This document shows, one piece after another, positions 36,901 to 51,900 of a stretch of 64,000 nucleotides of DNA. Position numbers and translations under genes: made by a program. The first letter of the stretch is position 1, and every line of letters begins with the position of its first letter. Below the pieces are notes generated by a model. It was not told the DNA's origin. It was given only the letters and a program-made list of their open reading frames with translations, and did no database searches. Location: NCBI GenBank assembly GCA_026413225.1, contig CM048553.1, positions 117,372,690-117,436,689 of the forward strand, given 5' to 3'. The stretch is from Otis tarda. Taxonomy: Eukaryota; Chordata; Aves; Otidiformes; Otididae.

Positions 36901-39900
36901 ACAGTAGCAGAAAAGCTGACAGCTACCTAGTCTTTATTAAACAGTTATCAAAATCCTCAGAAATCATTATAAATTGATCAAAACAAACCCACTTCCTCTA
37001 AAAGAAACTGAACTATCACACGCTACAATTCAGCCTTGATTCTCAAAAGGACGAGTTTATTTTACTGTAATAAAACACACACACAGAGTCACACTAATAC
37101 CCATCAGTGGAAGTACACTTACTATACACATGAGATGCAGTACATTTGGTTTTTTGAAGCCTAAAGTAAAAAAATGAACACATCAACTAGATAAAAAACC
37201 AACCCTGGAACAAAGTAGTTATGACAGAAAATAATTTAATGACCTAACAGAAAATTACTGGTAACAAAATTACTGATCACTCACAGAACAGACAATGAAA
37301 AGTTATTTACCTTATAAACATAAAGATATTCTCTTAAAAAAGCTCCTTGCTGAGCTGGAGGTTGTTTACTATCATTGATCAAAATATGCCTGAAGGCAGA
37401 CACAGCATTGTCAAGCTGACAAAGTGTAAAGGACTGCCGACCAATGGTGAAGTTAATATGGTCTTCTGCAAGAGACCAGCCTTTCCCTTTGTAAACCTGC
37501 ATGGCTTGACAGTAGCAACGTAAGGCATGTTTTTTCTGCAAGAAAAACCAAACAAGATTATTTCTCAAACAATCCCATTAAACACTCATTGTAACTGTAA
37601 TATTAGGAAGGTTGAACAGTAAATCAGAAAAGTTACTGAAGTTTTTACCACCGCCCCCACTATGCCAAGCATAATGTTTGCAGAACTATACCTCATAGCA
37701 TCTGGTCAACATTAATTTAAGCATAGAAGTATTGGTTCCTACAGTACGGAGCCTAGCCTGTAGATTAAGTTCATGTTTTCAAAGACTAGTGTAGCAGGCA
37801 GTAGGTTAAAAAAAGTAAGTAACAAGAGAAGACTACTTTTAAAATAGCATTTTGTGTTGCATTAGGACTGACTGCTAAAGTCTACAGAGCTCTACGGCAA
37901 AGCTCCAGGACATAAGCTGGATTTAACACATTTCATTTCCCTTTCGCAACTGAACTTCCAGTGTGACACTTCCAGTCAATCCACTCAAAGCAAACCAACC
38001 ACAGTCCTACAGTACATACAAGACAAAATTACTGATTGCATCAGCCATTGGGAGATAGATGCCTTGCTCCCAATCAGCTCCATAGTTCCTTTCCTGTACA
38101 TACATCAGGACCTGGGCATTCAAGTTTAGGTACTTAACATCTGCATAGGCATTCACTGTGCAGGTAAGCCTCAGCTTTTAACAAACGGGAACAGCATTCC
38201 CTTATTTACAGCACTAACGGGGAAAATCTGAAATATGTTCAAACTGGTATGGCGATGACAACAGAGTACAAGCAATAAATCATTAACATCAGCAGGTATT
38301 ACTGACACTTTAAAATATAGTATTACAGTACACAGTTGAACAGCCTGGCTGACTCCTCTTCAGTAGCATTTAATATTTTAATGCTTCTAAGGATCAACGA
38401 GAGAGCTGTTACATGAAGACAAAGTCACAGCTTTACAAAATGCATGCACTTTTCCAGACAAAGGAGTGAGATATTAAAGAATAAATAAAAAACACCACTC
38501 TGATCAATAGCTCCCTGTCAGTACTGTACTGTCATAACAACAGACAGGGCAACCACTGCATGAAGAAAACCAAAGAGGCCGGGGGCACAGGAATACTCCC
38601 CCTATTCTTCACATCTGTCATTTTAAATACAGAAACCAAGAATACAATATTTTCTTTGCTTCTTACCAGGATGATAAAAACAAGATTGTATGGGGTGGGA
38701 GAATATCCACCCATAAGATCACAGGGCTTCGTTTCAAACAGAAGCCTGATGCCTGGGTTCTCTTGTACTACTAATTTGCAATATAAATTTATTTCTAATC
38801 AGAGGTTTGCAGCTTATCAGTAAACTGAAACTGACTGTATCCAGTGTCAGCCCAACAACTGAACTCTGGTAGCCAACTTCAGCAGGAATCAAGCACAAAC
38901 TATCTTTAGAGAGTCTATCCCACAACTGAGGCAGAAATAAAGTACAAAAGTTACGTCCAACAAACTCTGAGTTTAGTTACCACAGTTAGAGCTGCCTGCA
39001 CAGGAATGTGAATGGAAGTAAAACCAGATTTGTATTGGTTTAATTCCTACTTAAGTCTAAGTAGTCATAAACAGATATTTTATTTTGTCTTGCAGTAACT
39101 GTTCGTGCACCTGCACATCCATTAAAAAGCATGTTGTTAAGGCATCAGGAAAAAAAGGATATCTAAATTTTGCTGTTATTCTAATAAATTGAGTTTAACA
39201 AAGCCCTAATTCCTGCAACTCACTCTTATCTCAAAAGTAAAAATACTCCTCTACTCAAATAAAAAGCCTCATATTTCACTGTGTATAAAATTGAGACCTA
39301 GAAATTAAAACACACATCAGTTTCAAGTCAGTGATCTTCAGTATTACTTCAAATTCAGAAGTCAAAGACTATGTTGAACAATGTAGAAGTCATTTTCAGA
39401 AGATCAGAGCTGAATACTTATGATTAATACAGAAGAGTCAGAAGCCAAGCATTTTTTCCAGACTAATGACACATTTAACGTTGTTTTTAGAGTACGCACC
39501 AAATATCTGGCATATTTTCCACACAGGAAGATAATACTTACCTGGCCTGCTTTACTAAACCTATGGCCAGCCAATATCATATGAAATGCAAATTTTCTAA
39601 CCATGGGACTTTTCATGTTTATAAAGCAATGGGCTGCCTGCTCCAACAGAAGTGCACTGCGAAGATCTGAATCCTATTTAAAAGCAAGAAAAGGAGAATT
39701 AGCCTCAAAGTTGAATACAAATATAAAGATAACCACGGCCTTGTTTTAATGCTAACAAGGACAGGAAGCTGTAACAGTGCTGTGAAGTTGAAGATTCTTT
39801 TATATGTATATGTTACATGTATATTTGTGCATATACAGGAAAATAAGACAAAGTATTTTTCACTTTGTTTTATGTATAGCCTTCAATACCAAACACATTG

Positions 39901-42900
39901 GTATTTTTTTTTCCAGTGGAGAAATTTATGTATCAACCTGTTTAGTACGAGTAACAAAAGAAAAATTTTCTGCTTTTTCAGTTACTGAGGCTATGGTTTC
40001 TAACACTTAGTGTTGCCTCTAAGCACTCTGCTGCATTTTCGCCTCCCTGCCCTGCAGATATTAAGACTAGAAACAAGAGATAAGAGCTTTAACAGGATGA
40101 AGGAAAAACAGAGGGAGCAGTGGAACTTAGTGAATTTGTATCAAAAAACCCAGGATGATTTCTTAATGATGTACAATTTCTTATTATTAACCCCTTCTTT
40201 TCTTATGCCAAGACAAAAGGGAGGGATGCCATCCAGAGGGACCTTGACAGGCTGGAGAGGTAGGCCCGTGCCAACCTCATGAAGTTCAACCAGGCCAAGT
40301 GCAAGGTCCTGCACCTGGATTGGGGCAATCCCAGGCACAAATACAGGCTGGGCAGAGAATGGATTGAGAGCAGCCCTGAGGAGAAAGACTTGGGAGTGCT
40401 GGTCAACGAGAAGCTCAACATGAGCCGGCAATGCGCCCTTGTGGCCCAGAAGGCCAACCGCAACCTGGGCTGCATCAAGAGGAGTGTGGCCAGCAGGTTG
40501 AGGGAGATGATTCTCCCCCTCTACTCTACCCTGGTGAGACCCCACCCAGAGTACTGTATCCAGTTCTGGAGCCCTCAACATAAGAAGGACATGGACCAGC
40601 TGGAGAAGGTCCAGAGGAGGGCCACAAAGATGATAAGTGGGCTGGACCACCTCTCTTATGAGGACAGGCTGAGAGAGTTGGGGCTGTTCAGCCTGGAGAA
40701 GAGGAGGCTCCAGGGAGACCTGATAGCGGCCTTCCAGTACCTAAAGAGGGCCTACAAGAAAGATGGGGAAAGACTGTTCAGTAGGGCCTGTTGTGATAGG
40801 ACGAGGGGTAACTGTTTTAAAATAGAGGGAGGTAGATTTAGATTGGAAATTAGGAAAAAAAATTTTTACCATGAGAGTTGTAGAACACTGGAACAGGTTG
40901 CCCAGAGAGGTGGTGGATGTCCCATCCCTGGAAATGTTCAAGGCCAGGCTGGATGAGGCTCTGAGCAACCTGATCTAGTTGGGCATGTCCCTGCTCCTTG
41001 CAGGGGGGTTGGGCTAGATGATCTTTGAAGGTTCCTTCCAACCCAAACCATTCTATGATTCTATGAAAACTATATCACTTTAACCAATGAGAACAGAACC
41101 TACTTGATTTTATCACAATTGAACTCCATGCTATCAGTGATGCCTGAGTACGTTTCTGGACTACAAATATACTCTGAAACACCTACACAGTATCCTATGA
41201 AGGTCTTCCTTGCAACTGCCAGAAGGCACCATGAGCATACTACATAAAATTTTAAGTTGTAAAATGACTGTGCAGATCCAAAAGTATTTAAATTTCTTGC
41301 TTAAATAAGTTTTACTACTTACATAAGTTATGGTAGCAAGCTTAAGCTGAAAGGGCAAGAATGACACTGCAAAGATACTTGAGAGAGAACCTTACAGAAC
41401 TAAGCAAATTTATTCCATGCTTAATACATCCCAGAAAAAAGTCTCAAGCATCACATTTGGTACAGCTGGCCATAAAGCCAGAACTAACTGCCAGATTTTC
41501 CTCTCAAGCTACATAGAAGATGCTATAGTATTACTGGTATTAAATTTTTTTCACTCCTTTTCAGGCAAGACCCTTTCGGCTGTTAGAGACTAATTTCATG
41601 CTTAAATTTCCACCAATTAATATTACAGAAGTGTTCAAACTAGTTTTCACTTACACAGTATTCTCTAATGATTCATAACAGCTGAGCTACTGTAATGTCT
41701 TAGTTACTTAAACTATAGAAAACTTCTGATTATATCTGGGATAGTACCCATTACAGCTCTGGCAAGCCATGCTAATACTTTTAACCCGTGAGTTCTTAGA
41801 CCAAAAGTATGCCATAAAAGAGTTAAGCAGAAGTCAAAGAAAATTAGTTACAAAACCAAAGATAGCAAATGCATATTTAGCACATTTAAAGAAGTCAAGT
41901 AAGTCACTTGACTAGAAAGAAAAAGAATAACAGTACTATTTTCCTCATTTGCAGTGTAAACAGTTTTCTTCACTTCATGCTTTATACCCACTCATTTGCT
42001 ACCTTTGGCTAGAAAATATCAAAGAATTAGAATGTAACCTAGAAGTGCTTGGGTAAGTAAACAAATGGGAGGAGAGCAAGAGTGGAAAAAGCTATTAAGT
42101 GATTTACCTCACTGGTTAAACGAATCAGAAGAGCAGCTGCCTCTGAATATTTGCTTTGACTTTTTAAGATTTCAGCACTAAGCAGCACACAACGTTCAGC
42201 CAGAACCATGTTCCTAAAGCAAAAACATACATGTATTAATAAATATTTATCAAAATATACCATGGAAAGCTTTTCATCTCAAAACTGATGAATTTTCTCT
42301 GTACCACATCAGACTCATGTTCTGCTGTTTATCCTTCTTAAAGTAAAATATATGAAAGTTCATCCCCTGCAAAACAACCACATACAGACTGACATATTGC
42401 CTTATCCTACTGTAACAGCAGCTTTTTGAAAGTCAAAGCTAGAGAGCATTTTTGAGGACAGTATTGTATTTATAAAAATACCAACTGAAATGATCCAATC
42501 AACTAAATTATCTGATAAATTAGAAGTCCAACAGCTGAAACAAGTTGTGCTAGGTTGACCTCAGTGGGTATCACAGTGGGCACCAAGCTGCTCTATCACA
42601 CCCCCTACACAGCAAGATGGGAAGGAGAGTTAGAATAAAAAGCTCACATGCTGAGATAAGGACAGGGAGATCATTCACCAATTACAGTCATGATTAAATT
42701 AATTTCTTGGCAATTAATAACAGAATAGGATAGTTACAAAAACAAAACTAGAACACCTTCCCTTGACAAGTCCCTCTTCCCAGGCTTACCTTCACTCTGA
42801 ACTTTTCTATCTCCTCCTCCCCACATGACGGGCAGAGGGACAGTGAAAAGGAGTTGTGGTCAATTCATAACATTTTATCTCAGCTGCTGCTTTTTCCTCA

Positions 42901-45900
42901 TACTCTTCCCCTGCTCCAGTGTGGAGTCCCTCCCACAGATACAGTTGTTCAGTAATTGTTCTAGTATGGGTCCTTTCCACGGGGTACAGTCTTACAGGAA
43001 CAGACCGTTCCAGTGTGGGTTCTCCATGGGTCACAGCTCCTGCCAGGAACCTGGTCTTGGCCTAGGCTCTCAACAGGCTGCAGCTTCCTTCAGGGCACAC
43101 TCTCCTGCTCCGGCACCGGGTCCTCCACAGGCTGCAGTGTGGATCCCTGCTCAACTGTGGTCCTCTCCAGGCTGCACAGGGACAATCTGCTTCCCTACGG
43201 TCTTTTCCACAGGCTGCAGTAAAGCACCTCCTCCCTGTCCTTCCTCATTGACCTTGGTGTCTGCAGGGCTCTCTTATTTTCTCACTCATCTCTCACAGCT
43301 GCTGTGCAGTAATTTTTACCCTTTAAGTACGTTATCACAGAGCCGTTGCTGACAGGGTCAGCTTTGGGCAGCAGCAGGCCCACTTTGGAGCCGGGTGAAA
43401 ACTGGCTCTGTCCAACACAGGAGCAGCTCCCACTGTCTTCTCACAGAAGCCATACCTGCTGCCACCCCCCTACCAATATCTTAACAGACAAATCCAATAA
43501 ACAAGTTTAATAAGCACTCTTAAGAATGACATAGATCCTCTTCCATGTTATCCTAGATAAACTAACGTATTTTACTCTTTAAAGAGTTACCATAATTCTG
43601 TGATATTTTAGTCACCTGGCACCATAACTGTGCAGGGGGAGAAAGTTAAGCCACCAGGTCTTTCAACTTTCATTGGATCAGTACAAAAGTAAACAACATA
43701 CTTGCAGATATCTCGATAGGTCTGAATTGCTGTTTCCATATAATGAGCAGGATATGGTCTAGGAGCTCCAGGCTGAAGAAAAGCTGACACTGCTGCCATT
43801 TCCTACAAGAGAAATTCAATACTGTCATTGTAGCTTTTTCAAACTGTAAACCTCAAAATGCTGAGGTTTATGTTCTAACAGCTACTAGCTCAAGATCTTC
43901 ATCTAATCAGTTTCTGGCATATAAAAGCGCACCCAACACACTGTAACTGATAAAAGGTTTAATGCAGTAGCTTATTTATGGCTCTGCTTGTAGTTAAGCA
44001 GACAGCTGCAAGAGAGTTATACATACTCAAAGAAATGTTTTCAGCTGATGGTACCCCCAACACTATGCAGAAGCATTGATTCAGTACTGCTTTACAAGTC
44101 CAAGAGAATTTCCTACTGCAGGATCAATCTTTCTGATAAAGTAACACTACCATCTATTTTAAGATGAGGACTATTTTCCATGTTTCTCTTAATTTAAGTT
44201 ACATTCTCAGCTTCCAAGGAAACCCTAGTAAACAAGTACTCTGAAATTGTATTTCTTTCGTTGTGGTGTGAAGATAGGATACCAAACTTTTTCTGCAGTA
44301 AGGACTAAGACTTGTACGTTGAAAAAAAAAAAAAACAACAAAAAAACCCCACATAATTGAGACCTCTACAAACCATTCATTAAGAAATTAAGATAACTTT
44401 TCAGATTATCCAAATGCAGAGTAACTATCTGTACTGCAAAAATACACATTTATGTGAAGGATCTACATCAAGATAGGACAGTGTACAAGAATGCTTCCAT
44501 AGCTCTACAACGTAAAGTTTCAAATTTAATCCATTTAATCAGACTGAGCTCTACAAAACACAGCTAAAAATTGCAAAAACAAGTTTCTTATTTTTGCCCA
44601 GTGCTCCCATTTATCTTACTGGAAGTTATTTTAGTCACTATATCTGTGTTCTCAAGAAAAATTAATGAATGAGTATGTGTTTACAGTGAAGTTCAGCAGT
44701 GACACACTCAAACTATATGCCTCAAGAGCCTTAAAAAATTTCAGACCTGTTTGAGTTAACAGGCTACAAGTTTAAAGATCTATTTTCCTGGAGGTTGCAT
44801 TCTAGGTATTCTCCTTTCCATATTTCGCATTTTAACTCTAATTTTTATTCCCTTCATAGAACAGAAGTAAATTGATTTAAGAACACTGTAGGATTTGCTA
44901 AACATATGCAGCAAACTTGGCAAGACCCTTATAGAAGTTCAGAGGTGGAGGAAAGAGATTGTGTTTTGTTACCTTCAGACAAATATCAGAGATTATTAGG
45001 AAAAGTTCACAGAATGTTTATGTTATGTGAAGTACCAACCAGTGCTCCAGCTGCATAAAGCATTGCCTGATCATTTAAGAAGTCCTTCTTTGCTGTATGG
45101 TAACAGCTATATGCAAGTTCATAGTGTTGCACCAAAAAGCACAAGTCTGCCATTTTCCGGATTTGAAGCTCTGGTGCTTCTGGTGGATACCTATAAATAC
45201 AAATATTTAAATTCAAAGTCATAATTTTAATAAATAGAGCAAGACATGCTCTATGAAGTCTTCCCCTCTCATCTTAATTTCTATTCACAAAGTAGGAATA
45301 AAAACTGCATTGCTTCAGCCTTACTCAAAAAAACAGATAAGAAAAATGAAGCCATTTCCTTTCTGCCACATGTAACTTGGTTTCACACCCTATCTTCCAA
45401 TCAACAAGATTCACTGTTCCACTAACATTCAATGCAAGCATTCTTCTTAGCCAAGAAATACAGAAAAAAAAAGTATGCAGCTATCACTGAAACTTCTCAG
45501 TAAGACTGTTAGAGCTAAAGGGAGTTCCATGAGAAGTAAAAAGACTTAGACTGTTCACCTAGCCATAGTTGTTATCTCTTTCCACTTCTCCCGAGAAAAA
45601 GAATTCACTAAAAAACTATGCCTTATGTCAAAACACTAGGCAAGTTCCTGCCCTCTGCAAGCATCGGTCTACCTTTTGGTTAGTCAAATATATATGAATC
45701 GCTTCTGTGAAGATCAAACATTTTCAGACACTTGTTAGTCGAACTTTGTAGGAAGCAAACCATGCTTACAAGTTCAGCTTACAGAAAGCTGAAATTACCA
45801 GCACTTCGATTATGAATCCAAAGACGTACACATATTACTTTAAAGCTCTACGTGTAAAGGACATTAACTTTGGCTAGGTAATGTCCAAGAACTATTTAGA

Positions 45901-48900
45901 CTTCTGTGGTTAAGATAAGATAGTTGAAGAGAGTGCTTTTCACAGTTACACATCCTCATTCATAGAGGGAAAACTGCAAAGCATACAGAATGAATATTCT
46001 GGTAAAATTTTAAACTGGGTTTAGTGTAAAATACAAGTGCAAAAAGTATGAAATTCCCTGTAATTTAGCTGTCAAATGCACTTGCAAAAGCAATATACTT
46101 AATACTCAACTGCAGTAAGTTACATAAACAAAAACACCTATACATGGGGTTTGGCTTAAATAAGAAAGGAAAAAGCTTGTACTAATTTTAAAAAATCCTT
46201 TATGGTAGATCACAACTTCTTTATTTTCTTTGTAACTTCAAAAGCTTCACCGTAAATATAACAGCAAGATGGCTCTGTAAACAGTCGCTTTTATCCCCTT
46301 TTTCTTTAAGTTCTGCTACTCCTTCATTGTACAAGTTTAAGCATAGTACTTGTCATTATTTCTCCAATTAAAGTATTTTATGATATTGTTGATTTAGTTC
46401 ACTTTGCAGAACACCATCAAATAAGTACAGGCTTTCCCTCCCAAAAAAAATGGTACGTTATCAGTTTAGATTTAAAAGGTAAGGACTGAAATTACTTACA
46501 GCAAACCAGAAGTATTCTTCAGTTCATTTATGCTTTTCTCTGGAACCTTGCTACCGCTAAACCATTTTTTGGTAGCAGAAAACAGTGATCGACTCAAGCC
46601 TTTCCTGGATATCAACTGCAAAAAGACACTAAATTAGAGCACTACATTGCAAGAGATATATTGGTATAAGTTACACCAGTATAAAAACACAAACTTCAGT
46701 CAGGCTTCCTAAATTCTGTTTTTTTCCATAAAACAGAAATAAATAAAAACAGTAAAATAACCAAGAACACACTCCTTTAGAATGAATCACTGACACTGAC
46801 ATAGAAGTCGCAGTTCATACATTTATTCTACTTCAAACAGTTGAGGTTCACTATTGCTGCTGTAAACTGCAGACATCTCAATCCTAATAACTGAACTATT
46901 TGATATATCTGTTTGAAATCTAACAGAATATTAATTTCTAGTATTGGTTCAACCTAAAATCTAGACTAAGTACATACTTCAAGAGAGAACATTCTCCTCA
47001 TCACCACCCCCATAAAGCATTACCACATTGTAAATGTTGATTTAAAGTGTCAAGGGTACTAGTCATATCTGCAGGCAAGGTTACACAACCCTATTCTTTT
47101 AGATAATTTCCACTATCAAGGAAACTTCTCCAGGGAATTACATTTCCTTGATTTAAGGCAAACTGCACCTCTTTTTAAAGATAATTTTAAAAATCATAAC
47201 ATCACGCTTTTCTTACCACTACTAGGAATGTATTACTACATTCCTAATGGTAAGGCTGTTTGCTACACTTTATGTATGCACTTTTTTTTTAAATGTTTCT
47301 TCATAAAACTTTCCAAGCATAAACAGGGTTAGCACATACAAACTCCCAAAAATCAATCCAGGAAGAGAGTGTTCCTTACAGCATGATACTAAGTATCAAA
47401 ACCCCTCATACTTAAAACTATAATCTGAAAGAACAATTCAATCAAAACACAGTTCAGATAACTGACTGACATTTGGGTCCAAGTCTAATGCTTGGATACA
47501 GTAATTTGATTGTACTAATGTAAGCCAATCCATCTCTCCAGCTATTTACGACCATATAAAAGTGAAACATACACATAAGAAAAGACCTTACTGTGATGGA
47601 AGTAACTTTAATGCACATCTTTGACTTAACACGGGCAGGACACTAACTATCACACTTGAAAAAAAATCCTAGTTTGAGAAAGTTAAAAAAATATATAATA
47701 AATTTACTTACAGTTTTCAGTAAGACCACAGAATCATTAGATGCAGAAGGAAGCAATAATTTCAAAAGAGATTCTTGGATAAAGGCATTCATACCCCAAC
47801 TGTTTTTTCTTATTACAGCATAAAATATTTTTAAAAGTAAACTTACCTGATCATTAAGTTGCCGAATTGTCTTCTCTATATGTGGCAAAAGTCCCCTAAA
47901 TGTAAATTCCTGTATGAACTGCCTAATTCGATCATGATCTGTGAGTGTTAAACAAGCACCATGTGGTGTTCCAGAATTTGATTTCTTTGAGTCTTGCAAT
48001 GATGCAGTAGCTTTCATGTAATCAGTGCTATCCAAACTGCCGCTCGGATGATCCAGTTGAAGTGGGTGAGTCTTAAAGTTATTTGACAGGCCATCTATTG
48101 AAAGATTGAAACAAAATGCCCAGTAAGTATAAAATTACTTAAACATTTTGGTTTTTAAGCATCATTTTTATTAACTTATTTTAAAGTTTTCCTCACTCAG
48201 AACTCTGTTAAGTAAAGCTATTCACTAATTATTTTGCACTACAGATCAACAATGAGCTGAGAGCAACAGAGCACTACCTGAATATTACATCAGTCCTGAA
48301 ATTCTTCAGAAAGTTCAGAGAATCTCAAACTACAACACGTCTAAGTATGTATGTTTTTGGTTCTCAACTACAGTGCAAAGAATCCACAAGTATCAACAGC
48401 ATTGAAGGAAAACTATGAAAACATTAGAATCAGTCAAACATTCACGTGAAGTTGGAAATGCAGCACTTAATACAATAGCCCGGTTGGATTCATTCACTCT
48501 TCTCTGTTTCTGTTTTAAGATTAAAAAAGCTCAAACTCATTTTCCATGCCCTTCTGACCAAACATGATGTAAAACAACCTTCTCTGAAGTTCTCTTAGTT
48601 CAGTGAGAAGGGCTGCTGACCGTATTGCATCTAGCTATCCAAACTAGACCAAGACGTCATTTTGCCCTAAAACTGAAACAGTTCTCTTACTTATTATTTC
48701 CTTTCTATGTAAGAAAATCAGCTTGCTTTAACTGGCCCTAGCCAGCACTGAGCAAAGCTGAGCTGTGAAAGAAAATCCTTAATGGATTTTACTAATTAAA
48801 TGTACAGCTGGGTTTATAAAGTTCAAATAGCAGCTTGCAGACTACATCCAGGCTGTAAGGCCCTAGAAAGCTGCTGTCTTAGGCAACCGCATGCTCCCCT

Positions 48901-51900
48901 AAATACACTAGGTCTCCCCGTGCTTTTCAAGTCACATCGGAAGGATCTGGGCTGAGTCAGGCCAGATAGTGTACACTTCCACTTCTTCCCTATTTGATGA
49001 TGCTTCTCATCTGAATCCTACACACTTGCCTTAGAAAAAAAAAAATATTAAGAGGCTATGTATGAATTTGCACTCAATTTAATTTACTTTCCTATGACAG
49101 TCATGAGCCAAATTGCAAGGCAAGTTATTCCAGCCAACTTACTTCGTAACTCACTACTCTGTCATTTCCAGATTTAAAACCAAAAATAAGGACAAAAACC
49201 CCCTCAGTTTCCAAGCTACATCAGGGCACACTAATTGGATCTTTTATTAGGATGAAAATTAACCATTTAATCTTATGTTACTTCTTATGAATTGCCAGAG
49301 TTCGCAGACAATATGTTTAATCTTACAAAAGTTGAGCCCAATACATCAATAGCCATCTCATTAAAGATACATCTACCAATTACCACCAATCCAGTGGATC
49401 AGGACCACTGCATTTTCCTTTGTGAACACCAGGTTAATTACCTTTGAGCATTTCGAAAATTATTACTTTGAATTCCCTAACAAGTGATTACTGTCAAAGA
49501 CACAAGATAACTGTGTAAATGCTATCACATTAATGTTTTGATAGAAGTAACAAAAATACCTTTAATTTCACTGTCTAAGCCATCTGTTATCAAGTGATCA
49601 GTATTCTTGTTTGAAATGTTAGTATAAGGACAGTCTTCATAGCAATCCTGCCAGAAGGGGGGAGAGAAAAAAAAAAAAATATAATCAGAATTTTAAGAAT
49701 ACTAGAGCACACACAAAAACCAGTCAACAGTAGTTGTTAAACTTTAACAACAGCTAACTAAACTATTAAGAAAGTATGTTTGCTCATATATATCCATTTA
49801 TTAAGTAGTTTGTGAGGCTTTAGGAACCTGTTCTATTGTAAAGATTAAAGTTATATTCACCAACAAGCGAAGGAAGTATCTGCTGGCTTCCTCAAATAGC
49901 TTCACTGCTAAGCAACTGCTAAGCACTGCTAAGCTTCACTAAAGCAAGCAACCCCAACTCTTAAACAGCAATGCCTACAGCAGTGAAATATGCTCCCTAA
50001 AGCAATTCCTGAATAAGCTTATACACAAATCATCTATGTTGGACAGCTGACATGGGACAGAAAAAAAGATCTAATTAATTTACATTACTTACTGGTCTTC
50101 TAAGCTTACAGTAAAACAGATGTTTTGCCTTTCTAGTGCCAGCTAGATTGGGTAAAGAACTATGATTCCACAAATAAACCTTTTAATCGCATGCAGTTAA
50201 AATTTCAGGTAAGTCAAAAGTAAACTCAAGAAGGAATATTTTTGGTCCTGAAGCCAAAATTACAGACATTTATGACAAACTGAACTCAAGACTCTGAGCT
50301 AACACACACTATCATTTCCCGTCTTAGCAGATGACAGACCAGGCTGGACTGCAAGACATTACCAGAAAAAAAACAAACATACCCCCACAAAACAACACAC
50401 CCACACTGTTTAGTGAAGTACAGAAGACCTGGGAAAAAAAAAATATCAAATTATAAGAGCGAAGAAAATTAATCAAAATGAAGGGAGAAAGTTACTATGA
50501 ACAGGACACTTTGAAGTTACTTGTTCTTCTCACTGCATAAAGTAAAAGTCTATTATTTCAGTGTTTCTGTCGGTCTATTTCAGACATTCTAGTATTTCAG
50601 TGCTCCTTACAGTCAATTTCAAGTAGCACAGAGAACAGTTCTTTGAGAGAGGACTCATTTTATGCTCTCACAAAAAGTCATAGCTATGTTAGAAGTGTCT
50701 TGACTGCCTATTAGCTCATTTTGTAGAAACACATACATAACACTAAGGAAAAATTTAACATAACTAAGATAGGCTTTCATATGCACCTTATAAATTGTTT
50801 TTAAAATACTGTAATACCTGATTCTGTATAGTGTTCTTCTGAAGATACTGACTCCAAGGATCTGGTATCTGTTCATCTATTCCTCTGTTAGACACCCGAG
50901 AATTTATTTTCAGCAAATAGCAACCCTGAGTTCCGTACCTCTGCTTCATCTCTTCATAAATGGTGTCAGCTCTGAAAAAAAAAAAAACCAAAACATTTAC
51001 CCTGTCTTGATATCAAATCAATCCTCCTATTTTTAAATCAGTCCTTTATGCATAAGTAAAACAGAATCTTTGACAATGAGTTCAGTTAGCTAGCAAAGAA
51101 AGCATCTTCCTCAAGAAGCTAGGACTGATTCTTATTTCATATGAAAAAAAAAGAAGTAGATATAAAAAAAGCACTTCAGGAAGTCTGTCTTGATAATAGT
51201 CAGCATACTAGTTAATGGATCCTGTTATGTCTTATCTCAACAGAATTTATAAAAGCAAGCATGTCAGTCAGACTTGATCCATAAGTTCACTGAAGGCAGA
51301 AGACTCACCTTTGTTCTTCTCCTGTGCTTACATCATGTAGTAACACATAGTATTTGAGCGTATTTGGTATAAACCACTTTGGATATAAGTATTCACTACT
51401 GTGCTGAATTCGATGCTGTTCTTGAGATAGCTTCAGAAACTGCTCCACAGGCTCTGGTTCACCAGAAGAAACTACAAGCATACCTAAATTCATGTTAAGG
51501 ACATTTACCAAAAGAACTCAGGAACAACCACTAATCGTATAATAAAGTAGTGTATAAAATAAAATAGACTAGTAAATATTGAAGCCTGTAAAAGATACTA
51601 CCACAAAAGTATGCACAATTAGAATTTGGTCTTAGTCTCCATAAAAATCACTACTTAAATGGTCAGTTAACCAAAATCTGCAACGTGAGATGGAACAGGA
51701 GTTTGATACAACTCTGATATTGAATCTAAGTTTAAGCCAATATGTAATAGCTAATAGTTCACTTAAGATTTTTAGATACAGACCAACTGTGCATATATGA
51801 AACATATATCTGAAATTCACCTGCAGCGTACTTTACTTTTGAACTTCCAAGGAGAGTTGGGACTTTAAGGTATCACCTGAGCAACAGTAACATTAATATT

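Larger units (their letters stand above)
42214..43701 (-). other. TRAPPC8 intron 9
   Basis: 1488 bases, nearly two thirds of it an LTR-like element (about 42546-43501). The flanks are unique. Confidence 0.75.

Noticed and set aside
40141-40650. A 169-codon minus-strand frame
   Set aside because: Antisense shadow of the CR1 reverse-transcriptase remnant.
42825-43352. A 175-codon plus-strand frame rich in Ser, Pro and Cys
   Set aside because: It lies in the LTR-like element and reflects the CT-rich repeated theme; no protein family resemblance.
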